31,527 bases of DNA from DASQVO01 sp035640715 (GTDB lineage: Bacteria > Actinomycetota > Actinomycetes > Streptosporangiales > Streptosporangiaceae). Shown piece after piece: positions 22,652-30,339 of this stretch (the stretch's first letter is position 1; each line of letters opens with the position of its first letter). The notes below the pieces were generated by a model that was not told the DNA's origin, did no database searches, and saw only the letters and a list, made by a program, of their open reading frames with translations. Where the stretch lies: contig DASQVO010000073.1 in assembly GCA_035640715.1 (NCBI GenBank), positions 1 through 31,527 of the forward strand. Direction: 5' to 3'. The position numbers and the translations under genes were made by a program.

Positions 22652-22683
22652 CATATCTCCTGGGCGCACGTCATGGCTGGACA

Positions 22684-23703
22684 GTGGCAGGTAAACCAGC
22701 AGTTCGGTATCCGCGTCACAGAAATGGACAAAACTGTCCACGGCCCGTATGCCAACGCGGCGGCACAGCGGACCGGCAGGCCCGCCCCTACCGAACCGAG
22801 CTGGACGCGGTGCTGCAGTCCGCCGGGCTCCCGGCAGGCAGCACCCCGCTTTACATCCCAGGGCTCAAGCCCACACAGAAGGCCCGGCTTGACGAGGCGA
22901 ATACCGCCTTGTCGGGCATCCTGGCCAGGGCCGACGACCTCCACACCCGGTATCTGGCCGCCGTGCAGAAGGCTGACAGTCAGCTCGACGACGCCGGGAA
23001 CATGGCCCCCCACCCGCCCGGCTTCTTCGCCTCCCTGTGGCATGACGCCCAGGCGATCTATGACACCACCGTCCACGGGCTTAGCGAATTCGTCCACAAC
23101 AAGGCGTTGCTGGAGTTCATCTCTGGTGTGGCGAACGTCGTCGCCACGGTCGCCGGGCTGCTGGCTCTCTTCCCGCCGCTGACCGCGATCTTCGGCCCCA
23201 TCGCGCTGGCCGCTGCTGGCACCGCCTTGATCATGGATATGCTGCTGGCCGGTTTCGATCACGGAAGCTGGGGTGCGGTGGCGCTTGATGCGGTAGCGGT
23301 AGTCGCGGATGCGGGCTGGATGAAGGCCGCCGGGAAGCTGGCCGACATCTACAAGGAAAGTGGCCTTACCGGGTCGATGACGCAGGCGCGCACGCTCACC
23401 GGGCTGGTCACCGGCAAGACGGCTGATGTGGCTCCGGGGATGTTCAGGATGATCGGCGACTCACTCAAGGCGGCAGCCAAGGGCGAGGCGGACGCGACCG
23501 CCGGGGACCTGAGCAAAGTGAAGGATTTCACCGGCTACAGCACGTGGCGAGCCGTCGACATTGTCGCCGGGCAGGCGAGCTGGTCCTTCAGCGGCGCGGG
23601 AATCGAGGCTATCCCCGGCAACGTCCGGACCTGGATCAACGATGTCGCTGCCGGTAAGACTCCCTGGCAGGAATCAGCCAACAAGGCCACCGGCCTGGGA
23701 TAA
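22684..23703 (+). CDS. Type VII-secretion effector-like helical/membrane protein
   Basis: 339 residues from GTG 22684, though the first ~35 residues look like the wrong frame; the other frame from ATG 22673 gives MAGQWQVNQQFGIRVTEMDK then TVHGPYANAAAQ and may be the true N-terminus, implying a frameshift near 22790. Residues ~38-110 are helical (YRTELDAVLQSAGL, QKARLDEANTALSGILARAD then DLHTRYLAAVQKADSQLDDA), like WXG100/LXG-type secretion domains. The block ALLEFISGVANVVATVAGLL, ALFPPLTAIFGPIALAAAGT, ALIMDMLLAGFDHGSWGAVA (~138-200) is the hydrophobic scaffold seen in T7SS polymorphic proteins. No toxin domain is recognised in the C-terminal 130 residues. The next gene starts 3 nt after the stop. 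Confidence 0.55.
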   Translation: MAGKPAVRYPRHRNGQNCPRPVCQRGGTADRQARPYRTELDAVLQSAGLPAGSTPLYIPGLKPTQKARLDEANTALSGILARADDLHTRYLAAVQKADSQLDDAGNMAPHPPGFFASLWHDAQAIYDTTVHGLSEFVHNKALLEFISGVANVVATVAGLLALFPPLTAIFGPIALAAAGTALIMDMLLAGFDHGSWGAVALDAVAVVADAGWMKAAGKLADIYKESGLTGSMTQARTLTGLVTGKTADVAPGMFRMIGDSLKAAAKGEADATAGDLSKVKDFTGYSTWRAVDIVAGQASWSFSGAGIEAIPGNVRTWINDVAAGKTPWQESANKATGLG

Positions 23704-23706
23704 GGA

Positions 23707-24147
23707 ATGGCCATGACGGAACGTAAACGCGACCGCCAGCTTTTGCGCCCCGAGGACGCCACATCCTGGGAAGAGTTCCAGGCCCGTAGCGTGATCGAGC
23801 AAGCCCAGTGCCGGGCTGCGAACAGTTCATGGAAGAACATCGGCCGAACGCTGCTGTCCGGTGTGCTCGTGGTCCTCTCGATCGCGTTCTGGTACGTAGT
23901 TGCCGTTACGCCAGGGGCAATGCGCTGGGCAATGGTTGTGATTGCACTCATCCCGACTGGTTTGCTGGTCTGGGCCTTCGGCGGCGTGATGCGCAACGGC
24001 GTCCGTGGCTCGCGCCGGTATATGGAACTCGACCGGCTGCGCAAGGAATGGCAGGGGAAAGCCGAACGCGGCGAGATCCCGCAGACCACCCCCGGCGGCC
24101 CGAAAGTATGGCGGGACGAGATCGAAGCCGAAACGCAGGGGACGTGA
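23707..24147 (+). CDS. Two-TM membrane protein in the T7SS-like operon
   Basis: 146 residues from ATG 23707 (a second ATG follows 6 nt later). The N-terminal 45 residues are cytosolic and polar; TM1 is TLLSGVLVVLSIAFWYVVAV (~49-68) and TM2 AMVVIALIPTGLLVWAFGGV (~75-94), followed by a basic C-terminal tail. It is tightly packed between its neighbours, with a GTGA overlap with the next gene. Position after an effector-like gene would suit an immunity protein or a membrane partner; no family is recognised. Confidence 0.65.
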   Translation: MAMTERKRDRQLLRPEDATSWEEFQARSVIEQAQCRAANSSWKNIGRTLLSGVLVVLSIAFWYVVAVTPGAMRWAMVVIALIPTGLLVWAFGGVMRNGVRGSRRYMELDRLRKEWQGKAERGEIPQTTPGGPKVWRDEIEAETQGT

Positions 24148-24953
24148 CGTCGGCGTCCGGCCGCCGCACGGCAAGGGTCACTGCCGGTACAGGCCAGGAG
24201 CAAGGACCTCAGCGCGCTGCAGGGACGCACGGCTCCCTGGACCACGAAGCAGCGCACCGGCCAGGTGGCAATGGCGGTGCCGAACCGGACCAGGAGGCGG
24301 CAACAGCGGAACTTGGCGCGGGCACATACCGGCTGCGGGCTGAAGTGCCGGACGGGATCTTCAGCCTGGCAATCGAAGCCGACGAGGCTACCGCGCGCGC
24401 CGAGCATGCAGCGTTCGCCGACCGCTGCATGCCGCTGCTTGCCACCGGGCAAGGCGAACCTGGCGAAATTCGGCAGGCGCTACTGCAGCAGCTATGGGCC
24501 GCACGGCAGGTCGTTGCCGCTGGCGGTCTGGGATACCTGGGCGTGCTCGCCGGGGAACTCGATGGCCGGACGCGGCTGATGCTGCTCGGCATCGCCGCGG
24601 CCCCGCTGGAGGTGCCGGACGGGATCAGCCCAGCCAGCCTCCTGGCTGCCTTGCTGCGCCACCACTATCCCGACGCCCAGATAGAGGAATTTCCAACCGC
24701 ACACGGGCACGGCGTGGGTATCCGGCGCTGCGGCGAACTACCCCTGCCAGCCGCAGGACCCGATGGCGAGCCGCTCAGGATCGACACCGGCATCTCCCAG
24801 GCACTGGTGCCCTTCCCCGAGGCCGGACTGCTCGCCACGGTCACCGGGTTCTGCTTCACGCCTGATGACATCGACTTGGCCACCGTCTTCGTCGCCACCA
24901 TCGCCCACCGCATGACCGTCGTGCGCGCGGCTGGCCATCAGCCAAAGCGGTAG
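24144..24953 (+). CDS. Uncharacterised third protein of the T7SS-like operon
   Basis: 269 residues from GTG 24144, overlapping the upstream stop by four bases. The first ~55 residues are polar/disordered. Then TYRLRAEVPDGIFSLAIEAD, QALLQQLWAARQVVAAGGLG, DGRTRLMLLGIAAAPLEVPD, SPASLLAALLRHHYPDAQIE, ALVPFPEAGLLATVTGFCFT and DLATVFVATIAHRMTVVRA form a globular alpha/beta protein with two similar halves. I recall proteins of this pattern beside WXG/ESX-like genes in actinobacteria but cannot name a family. A chaperone or regulatory role is possible and unproven. Confidence 0.6.
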   Translation: MTSASGRRTARVTAGTGQEQGPQRAAGTHGSLDHEAAHRPGGNGGAEPDQEAATAELGAGTYRLRAEVPDGIFSLAIEADEATARAEHAAFADRCMPLLATGQGEPGEIRQALLQQLWAARQVVAAGGLGYLGVLAGELDGRTRLMLLGIAAAPLEVPDGISPASLLAALLRHHYPDAQIEEFPTAHGHGVGIRRCGELPLPAAGPDGEPLRIDTGISQALVPFPEAGLLATVTGFCFTPDDIDLATVFVATIAHRMTVVRAAGHQPKR

Positions 24954-25216
24954 AGTGCCCGGGCCTCCTCCAGCGTTTAGCACGGCTCCTGCGCTGAAAC
25001 GGGCCATCCTCCCGGCGCAGCCATTCTTGAAGCCGAGCAAGATCACCGTCAAGGGTCCGCGAATCGTAGCGCGAGGTGAGTCGGATCTGCCGGCTGCTCA
25101 CAGTCTTTCTCCGAAAGAGCTGGGACCTCATCGCGAGTTCTGTCAGCCGTCTCCAACGGGTCAGTCGCGCACCCGGGCGCGCAGCAGGTCCGCGATGTGG
25201 CCGGCGATGGCCAGAT

Positions 25217-25849
25217 TCACCAGGTCACTTCGGGAAGCTCGATATCGATCGGGAACGGACGGTCGAGCTTGACTCTGCTGTGGAAAACGCCCGTTGGCGC
25301 ATAGCTGCCCTCGGGAAGCAGCTCGAAGGTGTAAACCACCATCGCATCGTCTTGGTTCTCCACCCGCCAGAAGCACTTGATGCCTGCCCCGGCGTACTGG
25401 GCAGGGCGCAGCGTGCGGTCCTTCGTCGTCGTCCCCGGGGACACGACCTCGATCGCCAGGCGCACGTCAGCCGGCTGGAACACCAGGCTGCCGGACCTCA
25501 CCACCGCGCGTGACACGATTAGGACGTCCGGCTCAGGTACCGTGCGCCCCACGTCAATGCCCTTCCCCGTCGCGACGACCACCGACTGCGGGGCGATGCT
25601 GACCGAGCACGTCACCACCCTCGGGCCGGACCGGATGCGGGAGGTCTGCCAGGCTCTGAGCATCGCCGTCGGCTGTGGTCCCTGACCCTCCCGCGCCGCA
25701 ACCTGGCAGCAGACGCCACCGAAGAGCTTCTGCTGCCCTCCGCAGCCGCCCGGAACAACCATCCGGCACTCCACCGGCAGCCTCCCGGCAGGACAGAGAA
25801 CGGCGCATGTAGGCGGATCAGGCGCGCCGCGCCCCCTGTGGGCAGTCAC
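25217..25849 (-). pseudogene. Uma2-family protein with degraded N-terminus
   Basis: Recognisable Uma2 sequence covers only the last ~130 residues: KGIDVGRTVPEPDVLIVSRA (first acid), DVRLAIEVVSPGTTTKDRTL (ExK-equivalent), RPAQYAGAGIKCFWRVENQD, FELLPEGSYAPTG and DRPFPIDIELPEVTW. The ~75 residues before (Cys/Gly-rich, CRMVVPGGCGGQQKLFGGVC) do not look like the usual Uma2 N-terminal strand-helix region, and no good start or ribosome site is seen. The gene is probably truncated or frameshifted near 25620. The 24954-25216 stretch downstream holds nothing I can support. Confidence 0.55.
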
Positions 25850-26123
25850 ATTCCGTAATCGGGATGGCCGACCTTACGGAGCGCGTCCGGCTGGCGTAGG
25901 CCAGCAGCGTGTCCAGGTCGCTGCCACGGGCCTGGAGCAGGATCGCGGCCTCGGCCGGATCCAGCGCCTTGCCGTCCCTGGCGCGCGCCAGCGCCCGGCG
26001 TATCGCTCCCCCGGCGGGCCGGGTGCCCGCCGGTCCCTGCGGGGAATCCTCCCGGTACCGCCCGTGCTCAGCAGAAACCGTCACACGCACTCCCGTCCCT
26101 GCCGGAGACCGCTTCCCGGTCAT
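25818..26123 (-). pseudogene. fbiC: 5' fragment of fbiC (F420 synthase) gene
   Basis: From ATG 26123 (or an internal GTG) the frame reads MTGKRSPAGTGVRVTVSAEH ... GAIRRALARARDGKALDPAE then AAILLQARGSDLDTLLAYAS, closely resembling the N-terminus of actinobacterial FbiC (7,8-didemethyl-8-hydroxy-5-deazariboflavin synthase, ~850 residues), just before its CofG radical-SAM domain. After ASRTRS the similarity stops and a TGA follows about 15 codons later; the CxxxCxxC radical-SAM cluster is absent. A nonfunctional fragment, abutting the hipBA control region. Confidence 0.6.
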
Positions 26124-26274
26124 GCCTTCGGATGAGCTGGGCGCGCCGTTGCACCCACCTCGCACCCTGCGCCGGGAACAGGTGCCCTCGGCACCGCACC
26201 CGCCCACCCGCCATGTTCCGCAGCTGGCCGGACGCACCGTGAATGTCACCGGCTCTCGGCACATCGCGAGCATG

Positions 26275-26342
26275 TGGACGTACGTTCATAGCCTGGCCTT
26301 ATGGACGTACGTTCACATGTTATGCTTGTGGACGTACGTCCA
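26275..26342 (+). promoter_or_regulatory. hipBA control region: three TGGACGTACGTYCA operators spaced 27 bp
   Basis: Copies at 26275-26288 and 26302-26315 (TGGACGTACGTTCA, one mismatch from a palindrome) and 26329-26342 (TGGACGTACGTCCA, perfect 14-bp palindrome). Centre-to-centre distance is 27 bp in both gaps. A -10 candidate TATGCT (26321-26326) sits between copies 2 and 3. HipB dimers are the expected ligands. Confidence 0.8.
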
Positions 26343-26376
26343 CAGAATTGCCTACGGCGCGAGTCGGCAAAGACCT

Positions 26377-26658
26377 ATGAAGATCAATTCCATGCATGAC
26401 ATGGCCTCCACCATCCGGGGCCGCCGGCAGGATCTTGGCCTTAGCCAGGCTAGGCTGGCTGCCCGCGCTGGCGTCTCCCGTGAATGGGTCAATTCCTTCG
26501 AGGGCGGGAAGCCCACCGTGGAGTTCGGCCTCGTCATCCGCCTCCTTGACGCGCTTGACCTGGTCCTTGACGTCGCGCCCCGTGGCCCTGACGCCGGGGC
26601 CTCCGCGAGAGAGCAGGTGGACCTCGACGCCTTCCTGGAGGAGTACGGGAACCGTTGA
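26377..26658 (+). CDS. hipB: HipB-like XRE antitoxin
   Basis: 93 residues from ATG 26377 (ATG 26392 is also possible). MASTIRGRRQDLGLSQARLA then ARAGVSREWVNSFEGGKPTV is a canonical XRE helix-turn-helix (~9-48), and the tail (LVIRLLDALDLVLDVAPRG) matches HipB dimerisation helix and strand. Encoded immediately before hipA, with a four-base overlap (TTGA). Represses the operon together with HipA through the palindromes upstream. Confidence 0.88.
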   Translation: MKINSMHDMASTIRGRRQDLGLSQARLAARAGVSREWVNSFEGGKPTVEFGLVIRLLDALDLVLDVAPRGPDAGASAREQVDLDAFLEEYGNR

Positions 26659-27959
26659 CCGACTCTCTTGCCGTCATCATGGACGGCGCCATCGCCGGAA
26701 TCATCGTGCGCCAACAGGGAGGCCGACTCCGGTTCGACTACAGCGACGAGTACCGGAGCCGAGCCAACGCGACTCCGCTCTCGTTGTCGATGCCAACTCA
26801 GGTCCGGTCACATCCCAACCACGTCGTCACCGCCTGGCTGCAGGGCCTTCTGCCCGACAACGATCTCGTGCTGGCCCGGTGGGCCAGGGAGTTCCACGTT
26901 TCCGCGTCGTCCCCTTTCTCGTTGCTCGCCACGCCGATCGGCGAAGATTGCGCAGGCGCTGTGCGCTTTGTGCCGCCGGAAAAGATTGATCGTGTTCTCG
27001 GGAGGCCCGGCAAGGTTACCTGGCTTGCTGACGACGACGTAGCTCAGCGTCTCCGGGAACTCCGGGAGGACTCGACGGCCTGGCATGGCCGGACCTTCAC
27101 CGGCCAGTTCAGCCTCGCCGGAGCCCAGGCGAAAACAGCCCTGCTGTTCCAAGAGGGGCGCTGGGGGGTTCCGTCCGGTTCGACGCCCACCACTCACATC
27201 CTTAAGCCGGCAGTCTCCGGGTTGGACAACCACGATCTGAACGAGCATCTCTGCCTCGACGCGGCCCGGCGAGCGGGAATCACCGTTGTTCGTACGAAGA
27301 TCGCCCGTTTTGGTGACGAGAGGGCCGTTGTCATAGAGCGTTATGACCGCTGGGCTGCCGGTGGTCAGATCGTTCGCATACACCAGGAAGATATGTGCCA
27401 GGCACTGGGGGTGCCGCCGTCTCGCAAGTACCAGAACGAGGGCGGCCCGGGGCCAGCTGATATCGCCGGGCTCCTGCACCGGATCATGACCCCACAGATG
27501 GCCGACAATGCCGCATGGCGGTTCGCTGACGCCCTGATCTGGAACTGGCTCATCGCGGGCACTGATGCCCACGCCAAGAACTATTCGGTACTCCTGGCGG
27601 GAAACCAGGTCCGCCTGGCGCCCCTGTACGACGTAGCCTCGGTGTTGCCCTACGGTATCCACGAGAAGAAGCTCCGATTCGCCATGAAAGTCGGAGGTGA
27701 CTACCGGGTCTTCCCCTACCGGAACACCTGGCCGGCTGCGGCCCGGGATCTTGGCCTGGACGCTGACGCCCTCATGAACCGGGTTCGCGGGCTCACCGCT
27801 GCCGCTCCGGACGCATTCGCCGGCGCCGCCAAGTCCCCCGATTTCGAAGGGCTGTCACGGGAGCTAACCGGCCGGCTGGCTGATCTGATCGCCGAACGCG
27901 CAGCTAGGTGCATGAAACTGATCGAGGCCACCGGCTCGTCATCGACCCGCTGGACCTGA
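26655..27959 (+). CDS. hipA: HipA-family serine/threonine kinase toxin
   Basis: 434 residues from TTG 26655, overlapping the hipB stop. The N-terminal subdomain has GRLRFDYSDEYRSRANATPL and WLQGLLPDN, as in HipA. TGQFSLAGAQAKTALLF (~148-164) is the ATP loop; THILKPAV (~179-186) holds the ATP-binding Lys; ERYDRW, HQEDMCQALGV follow; WLIAGTDAHAKNYSVLL (~298-314) has catalytic Asp and Asn; LAPLYDVASVLPYG (~321-334) is the DFG-equivalent with the Mg-binding Asp. All key residues are present and the length is normal, so an active kinase (classical substrate GltX) is expected. Confidence 0.93.
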   Translation: MTDSLAVIMDGAIAGIIVRQQGGRLRFDYSDEYRSRANATPLSLSMPTQVRSHPNHVVTAWLQGLLPDNDLVLARWAREFHVSASSPFSLLATPIGEDCAGAVRFVPPEKIDRVLGRPGKVTWLADDDVAQRLRELREDSTAWHGRTFTGQFSLAGAQAKTALLFQEGRWGVPSGSTPTTHILKPAVSGLDNHDLNEHLCLDAARRAGITVVRTKIARFGDERAVVIERYDRWAAGGQIVRIHQEDMCQALGVPPSRKYQNEGGPGPADIAGLLHRIMTPQMADNAAWRFADALIWNWLIAGTDAHAKNYSVLLAGNQVRLAPLYDVASVLPYGIHEKKLRFAMKVGGDYRVFPYRNTWPAAARDLGLDADALMNRVRGLTAAAPDAFAGAAKSPDFEGLSRELTGRLADLIAERAARCMKLIEATGSSSTRWT

Positions 27960-28045
27960 TCATCGCCAGCATGATCGCGGAGGGCGGCGAGCCCGACGAG
28001 CAGGCCAGGGCATGGATGGACGATGCCAGGGCGAAGGCGCCAAGG

Positions 28046-28112
28046 TGTCTCAATTAATCAGACGCATCGCAGCTCAGGCTCAGCACTGCGCCACATTAAC
28101 TGAGACGGGACA
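28046..28112. mobile_element. 67-bp inverted-repeat mini element or IS-end remnant
   Basis: Left end TGTCTCAATTAAT (28046-28058); right end, read on the minus strand, TGTCCCGTCTCAGTTAAT (28112-28095). The ends share TCTCA(A/G)TTAAT, with CCG extra on the right. The right end cuts into the HigB-like fragment at VAEKS. A small frame 27971-28057 (MIAEGGEPDEQARAWMDDAR..) between hipA and this element ends inside its left repeat and is of uncertain value. Confidence 0.5.
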
Positions 28113-28204
28113 CTCTTCTCCGCCACATCGATGAGCTGCGGCGGGGTCTTCTGCGTCTTCTTGGAGAAGGCCTCGATCGCGAGCAGAATCCGCCCGCGCT
28201 CCCC
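28112..28204 (-). pseudogene. HigB/RelE-like toxin, C-terminal fragment
   Basis: The minus strand reads GERGRILLAIEAFSKKTQKT then PPQLIDVAEKS, the characteristic end of Gp49/HigB-type toxins (strand, then EAF.KKTQKTP and a final helix). The N-terminal ~70 residues are replaced by the transposase fragment on the opposite strand. Confidence 0.7.
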
Positions 28205-28423
28205 CTCGACCGGATGCTCATCGCCGGGCGACGGCACCTTCTGGCCGTCTTTGCGGACTATGCCGCCCACTACAACCACCACCGGCCTCACCGTGCCCGG
28301 AACCTACGGCCACCAGACAGCGATGGCATCACCCCGGCCGTCATCACCGACCTCACGACGGCGAAGATACGACGCCGCAAGGTCCTCGGCGGGCTGATCA
28401 ACGAGTACGAGCGAGCCGCATGA
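28205..28423 (+). pseudogene. Integrase-like transposase, C-terminal fragment
   Basis: DRMLIAGRRHLLAVFADYAA then HYNHHRPHRARNLRPPD and the end RRRKVLGGLINEYERAA stop. The YxxHYNxHRPHR motif and the R.KVLGGLI.EY.RAA terminus are those of actinobacterial rve transposases. The catalytic domain upstream is missing. The 28424-28690 stretch after it holds nothing I recognise. Confidence 0.75.
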
Positions 28424-28690
28424 CCGATTACCGGTAATTCCAAGAAACCGCGGGTCAGAGGCTGTGACACAGTTCTGGAACCCAACAGGCTGCATAGACG
28501 CGCCAGGCCGCGAATCCATGAACCACCAGGTCGGACGCCACATGACATTGTGGAGCGGCACACGCTTGAATGTAGGGGAGCATAGGCGGTGACATGCTCG
28601 GCCGACGCCCAGCTGCACGTCCGCGAGGCAAACGCAGGGTGAAAAGTATTCATTCTCGGATGCCCGGACAGGAGGCGGGAGCACACGACT

Positions 28691-28786
28691 TCACTGCGAC
28701 GGGACCCGGTTGATCCCTAGAGCATCGGCCGCCGCCTCCTGCGACAGCCCAGCCCGTTCCCTGCTTGCACGCAACACCGTCCCGAT
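28691..28786 (-). pseudogene. XRE HTH fragment
   Basis: The minus strand reads SIGTVLRASRERAGLSQEAA then ADALGINRVPSQ and stop: the first three helices of a Cro/CI HTH, ended prematurely. Preceding sequence does not join in the same frame. Confidence 0.5.
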
Positions 28787-29055
28787 GGAGTCCAGCGCTG
28801 CCCCTGCCGGTAGAGGCGGCCATCGCGTGCAGCTGGCTGATCGTCCGCCGAATGCCCACCCCTTTGACGACAGGAACGGCCAGCGTCGCCAGGATTATGG
28901 CGAACAATGCCCTGTCGGCTGCCGGACAGGTCCTGATCGTCATCCCGACGATATACCGGAACAACTACCTTGCAGGCCTTGCCGGAGTGAGCAGATGACG
29001 CCTCCCGGCCCCCTCGCAACCAGGATCAGGGCCAGGCAAGCGACGGCAGATATGT

Positions 29056-29061
29056 TAGTAT
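29056..29061 (+). promoter_or_regulatory. -10 (TAGTAT) of vapBC, leaderless
   Basis: TAGTAT ends 6 nt before ATG 29068, in an AT-rich patch. An overlapping TATGTT (29051-29056) is an alternative giving a 5-nt leader. Confidence 0.5.
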
Positions 29062-29067
29062 GCTTTT

Positions 29068-29325
29068 ATGCGCACGACGGTGGATCTGCCTGAGGACCTC
29101 ATGCGCGCCGCTAAGGCCAGGGCCGCTGAGCACGGCGAGAGCCTGAAGGATCTCTTCACCCGGGCGGTAGCCCATGAGCTCAGGGTCCCGGTCAGCCGCG
29201 GTGACGGCACACGGGTCGTGCTGCCGCTCGTGGGCAGCAGCGAAGGGCCGCCTGTCAGCGTGACCAATGCCGACATCGAGGCTGCCCTGGCGGCGGATGA
29301 CGCCGACCGGTACGGTGGCCGGTGA
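29068..29325 (+). CDS. vapB: VapB-type RHH antitoxin
   Basis: 85 residues, MRTTVDLPEDLMRAAKARAA then EHGESLKDLFTRAVAHEL: a textbook RHH domain (TTVDLPEDLMRAAKARAAE). The tail (VVLPLVGSSEGPPVSV..ADIEAALAADDADR) is the toxin-binding segment. The vapC GTG overlaps its stop by four bases. Confidence 0.9.
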   Translation: MRTTVDLPEDLMRAAKARAAEHGESLKDLFTRAVAHELRVPVSRGDGTRVVLPLVGSSEGPPVSVTNADIEAALAADDADRYGGR

Positions 29326-29744
29326 CTCTGCTCGACGTGGCTGCCTGGCTGGCCGCAGCATGGGGACGGCATGTCCATCACCGGGCCGCCGCCCGGTGGT
29401 TCGATCAGCAACCGGGCGGACTCGTGCTCTGCCGGGTCACCCAGATGAGCCTGCTCCGGCTGCTGTCCAACCCGGCTGTCATGGGTCACGATGTGATCTC
29501 GCGCAGTGCGGCATGGACGGTGGTTGACCGTCTCCGGGCCGACAGCCGGGTGCTGTGGGCGGACGAGCCGGTCGATCTGGAACCGGTCTGGCGTGCGTTC
29601 TCCGCGCGTGACGACAACAGTCACAAGCTATGGACAGATGACTACCTGGCAGCGTTCGCTCAGGCAGGCGGCCTCAGACTGGCAACCCTCGACACCGGCT
29701 TCGCGCGCCGGTACCCGTCCGTGCACGTCGAAACCCTGATCTGA
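29322..29744 (+). CDS. vapC: VapC-type PIN ribonuclease toxin
   Basis: 140 residues from GTG 29322. VTLLDVAAWLAAAWGRHVHH carries the first active-site Asp, CRVTQMSLLRLLSNPAVMG (~37-55) is the subgroup signature, WTDDYLAAFAQA (~104-115) the second Asp pair, and LATLDTGFARR (~119-129) the last Asp. Complete and probably active as an RNase neutralised by VapB. The following 29745-30010 is non-coding as far as I can see. Confidence 0.9.
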   Translation: MTLLDVAAWLAAAWGRHVHHRAAARWFDQQPGGLVLCRVTQMSLLRLLSNPAVMGHDVISRSAAWTVVDRLRADSRVLWADEPVDLEPVWRAFSARDDNSHKLWTDDYLAAFAQAGGLRLATLDTGFARRYPSVHVETLI

Positions 29745-30016
29745 CACATATGCGTCCGCGTCAAGCCCGGGCTTATCGCGGACGCCGCCGGGGCACCCCG
29801 CCACCTCCCCCGCACCGCGCCCGCCCCAGGACGCCGAGGACTTCATCCTGACGCTGCAGGTTCCCTGCTCACCGGAGCGCCCTGTGGCCCTCGGACCCGG
29901 CCACCTGCCCGGCCACGCGCCCAATCCTTGCCAGGCGGGCCAGAGCGGGCGTCAAGGTCCCGCCGGCTACCGCCAGGAGCGGCGGCCGCGAGCGGACCGA
30001 TCTAGACAGATTGATA

Positions 30017-30036
30017 TACAGTTAGGTCATGACTGT
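30017..30036 (+). promoter_or_regulatory. Leaderless promoter and short inverted repeat of the Phd/RelE operon
   Basis: TACAGT (30017-30022) ends 6 nt before ATG 30029. ACAGT (30018-30022) and ACTGT (30032-30036) form a short inverted repeat across the start codon. The alternative -10 TATACA (30015-30020) is 8 nt from the ATG. Confidence 0.5.
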
Positions 30037-30337
30037 GCTTCACGATGTCAGGGAGCTGAGCGTCACGGAAGCGGCTCAGCGCGGTGTGGCTGGCCTCGTC
30101 GCCGACGCCGAACAGGGCTCGGACATGATCGTGACCCGTCGGCATCACCCGGTGGCCGCGGTGATCAGCATCGATCGTCTCAATGAGCTTGAGGAGATAG
30201 CCGCAGATCTTCGCGACCTCGCGCTTGTCCTGGCCAGGGCCACGACTGACACAGGTCGGCGCACGTCGCTGGATGACGTCCTCGTGGCTTTTGGCCACAC
30301 GCGTGAAACGCTCGCGGCCATGCCCGACGACGAGTAG
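30029..30337 (+). CDS. Phd/YefM-family antitoxin
   Basis: 102 residues. ELSVTEAAQRGVAGLVADAE then MIVTRRHHPVAAVISIDRLN (~9-51) is the Phd/YefM N-terminal DNA-binding domain. The C-terminal part (ELEEIAADLRDLALVLARAT..LDDVLVAFGHT) is the toxin-neutralising helix. Two bases separate its stop from the toxin GTG. Confidence 0.87.
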   Translation: MTVLHDVRELSVTEAAQRGVAGLVADAEQGSDMIVTRRHHPVAAVISIDRLNELEEIAADLRDLALVLARATTDTGRRTSLDDVLVAFGHTRETLAAMPDDE

Positions 30338-30339
30338 CA

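Noticed and set aside
24954..25216. Possible minus-strand coding (RQIRLTSRYDSRTLDGDLAR)
   Set aside because: Short, no start, no family; cannot be separated from chance open frames.
27971..28057. 28-codon frame after hipA (MIAEGGEPDEQARAWMDDAR)
   Set aside because: Protein-like but very short, no ribosome site, and its stop lies inside an inverted repeat; only mentioned with that element.
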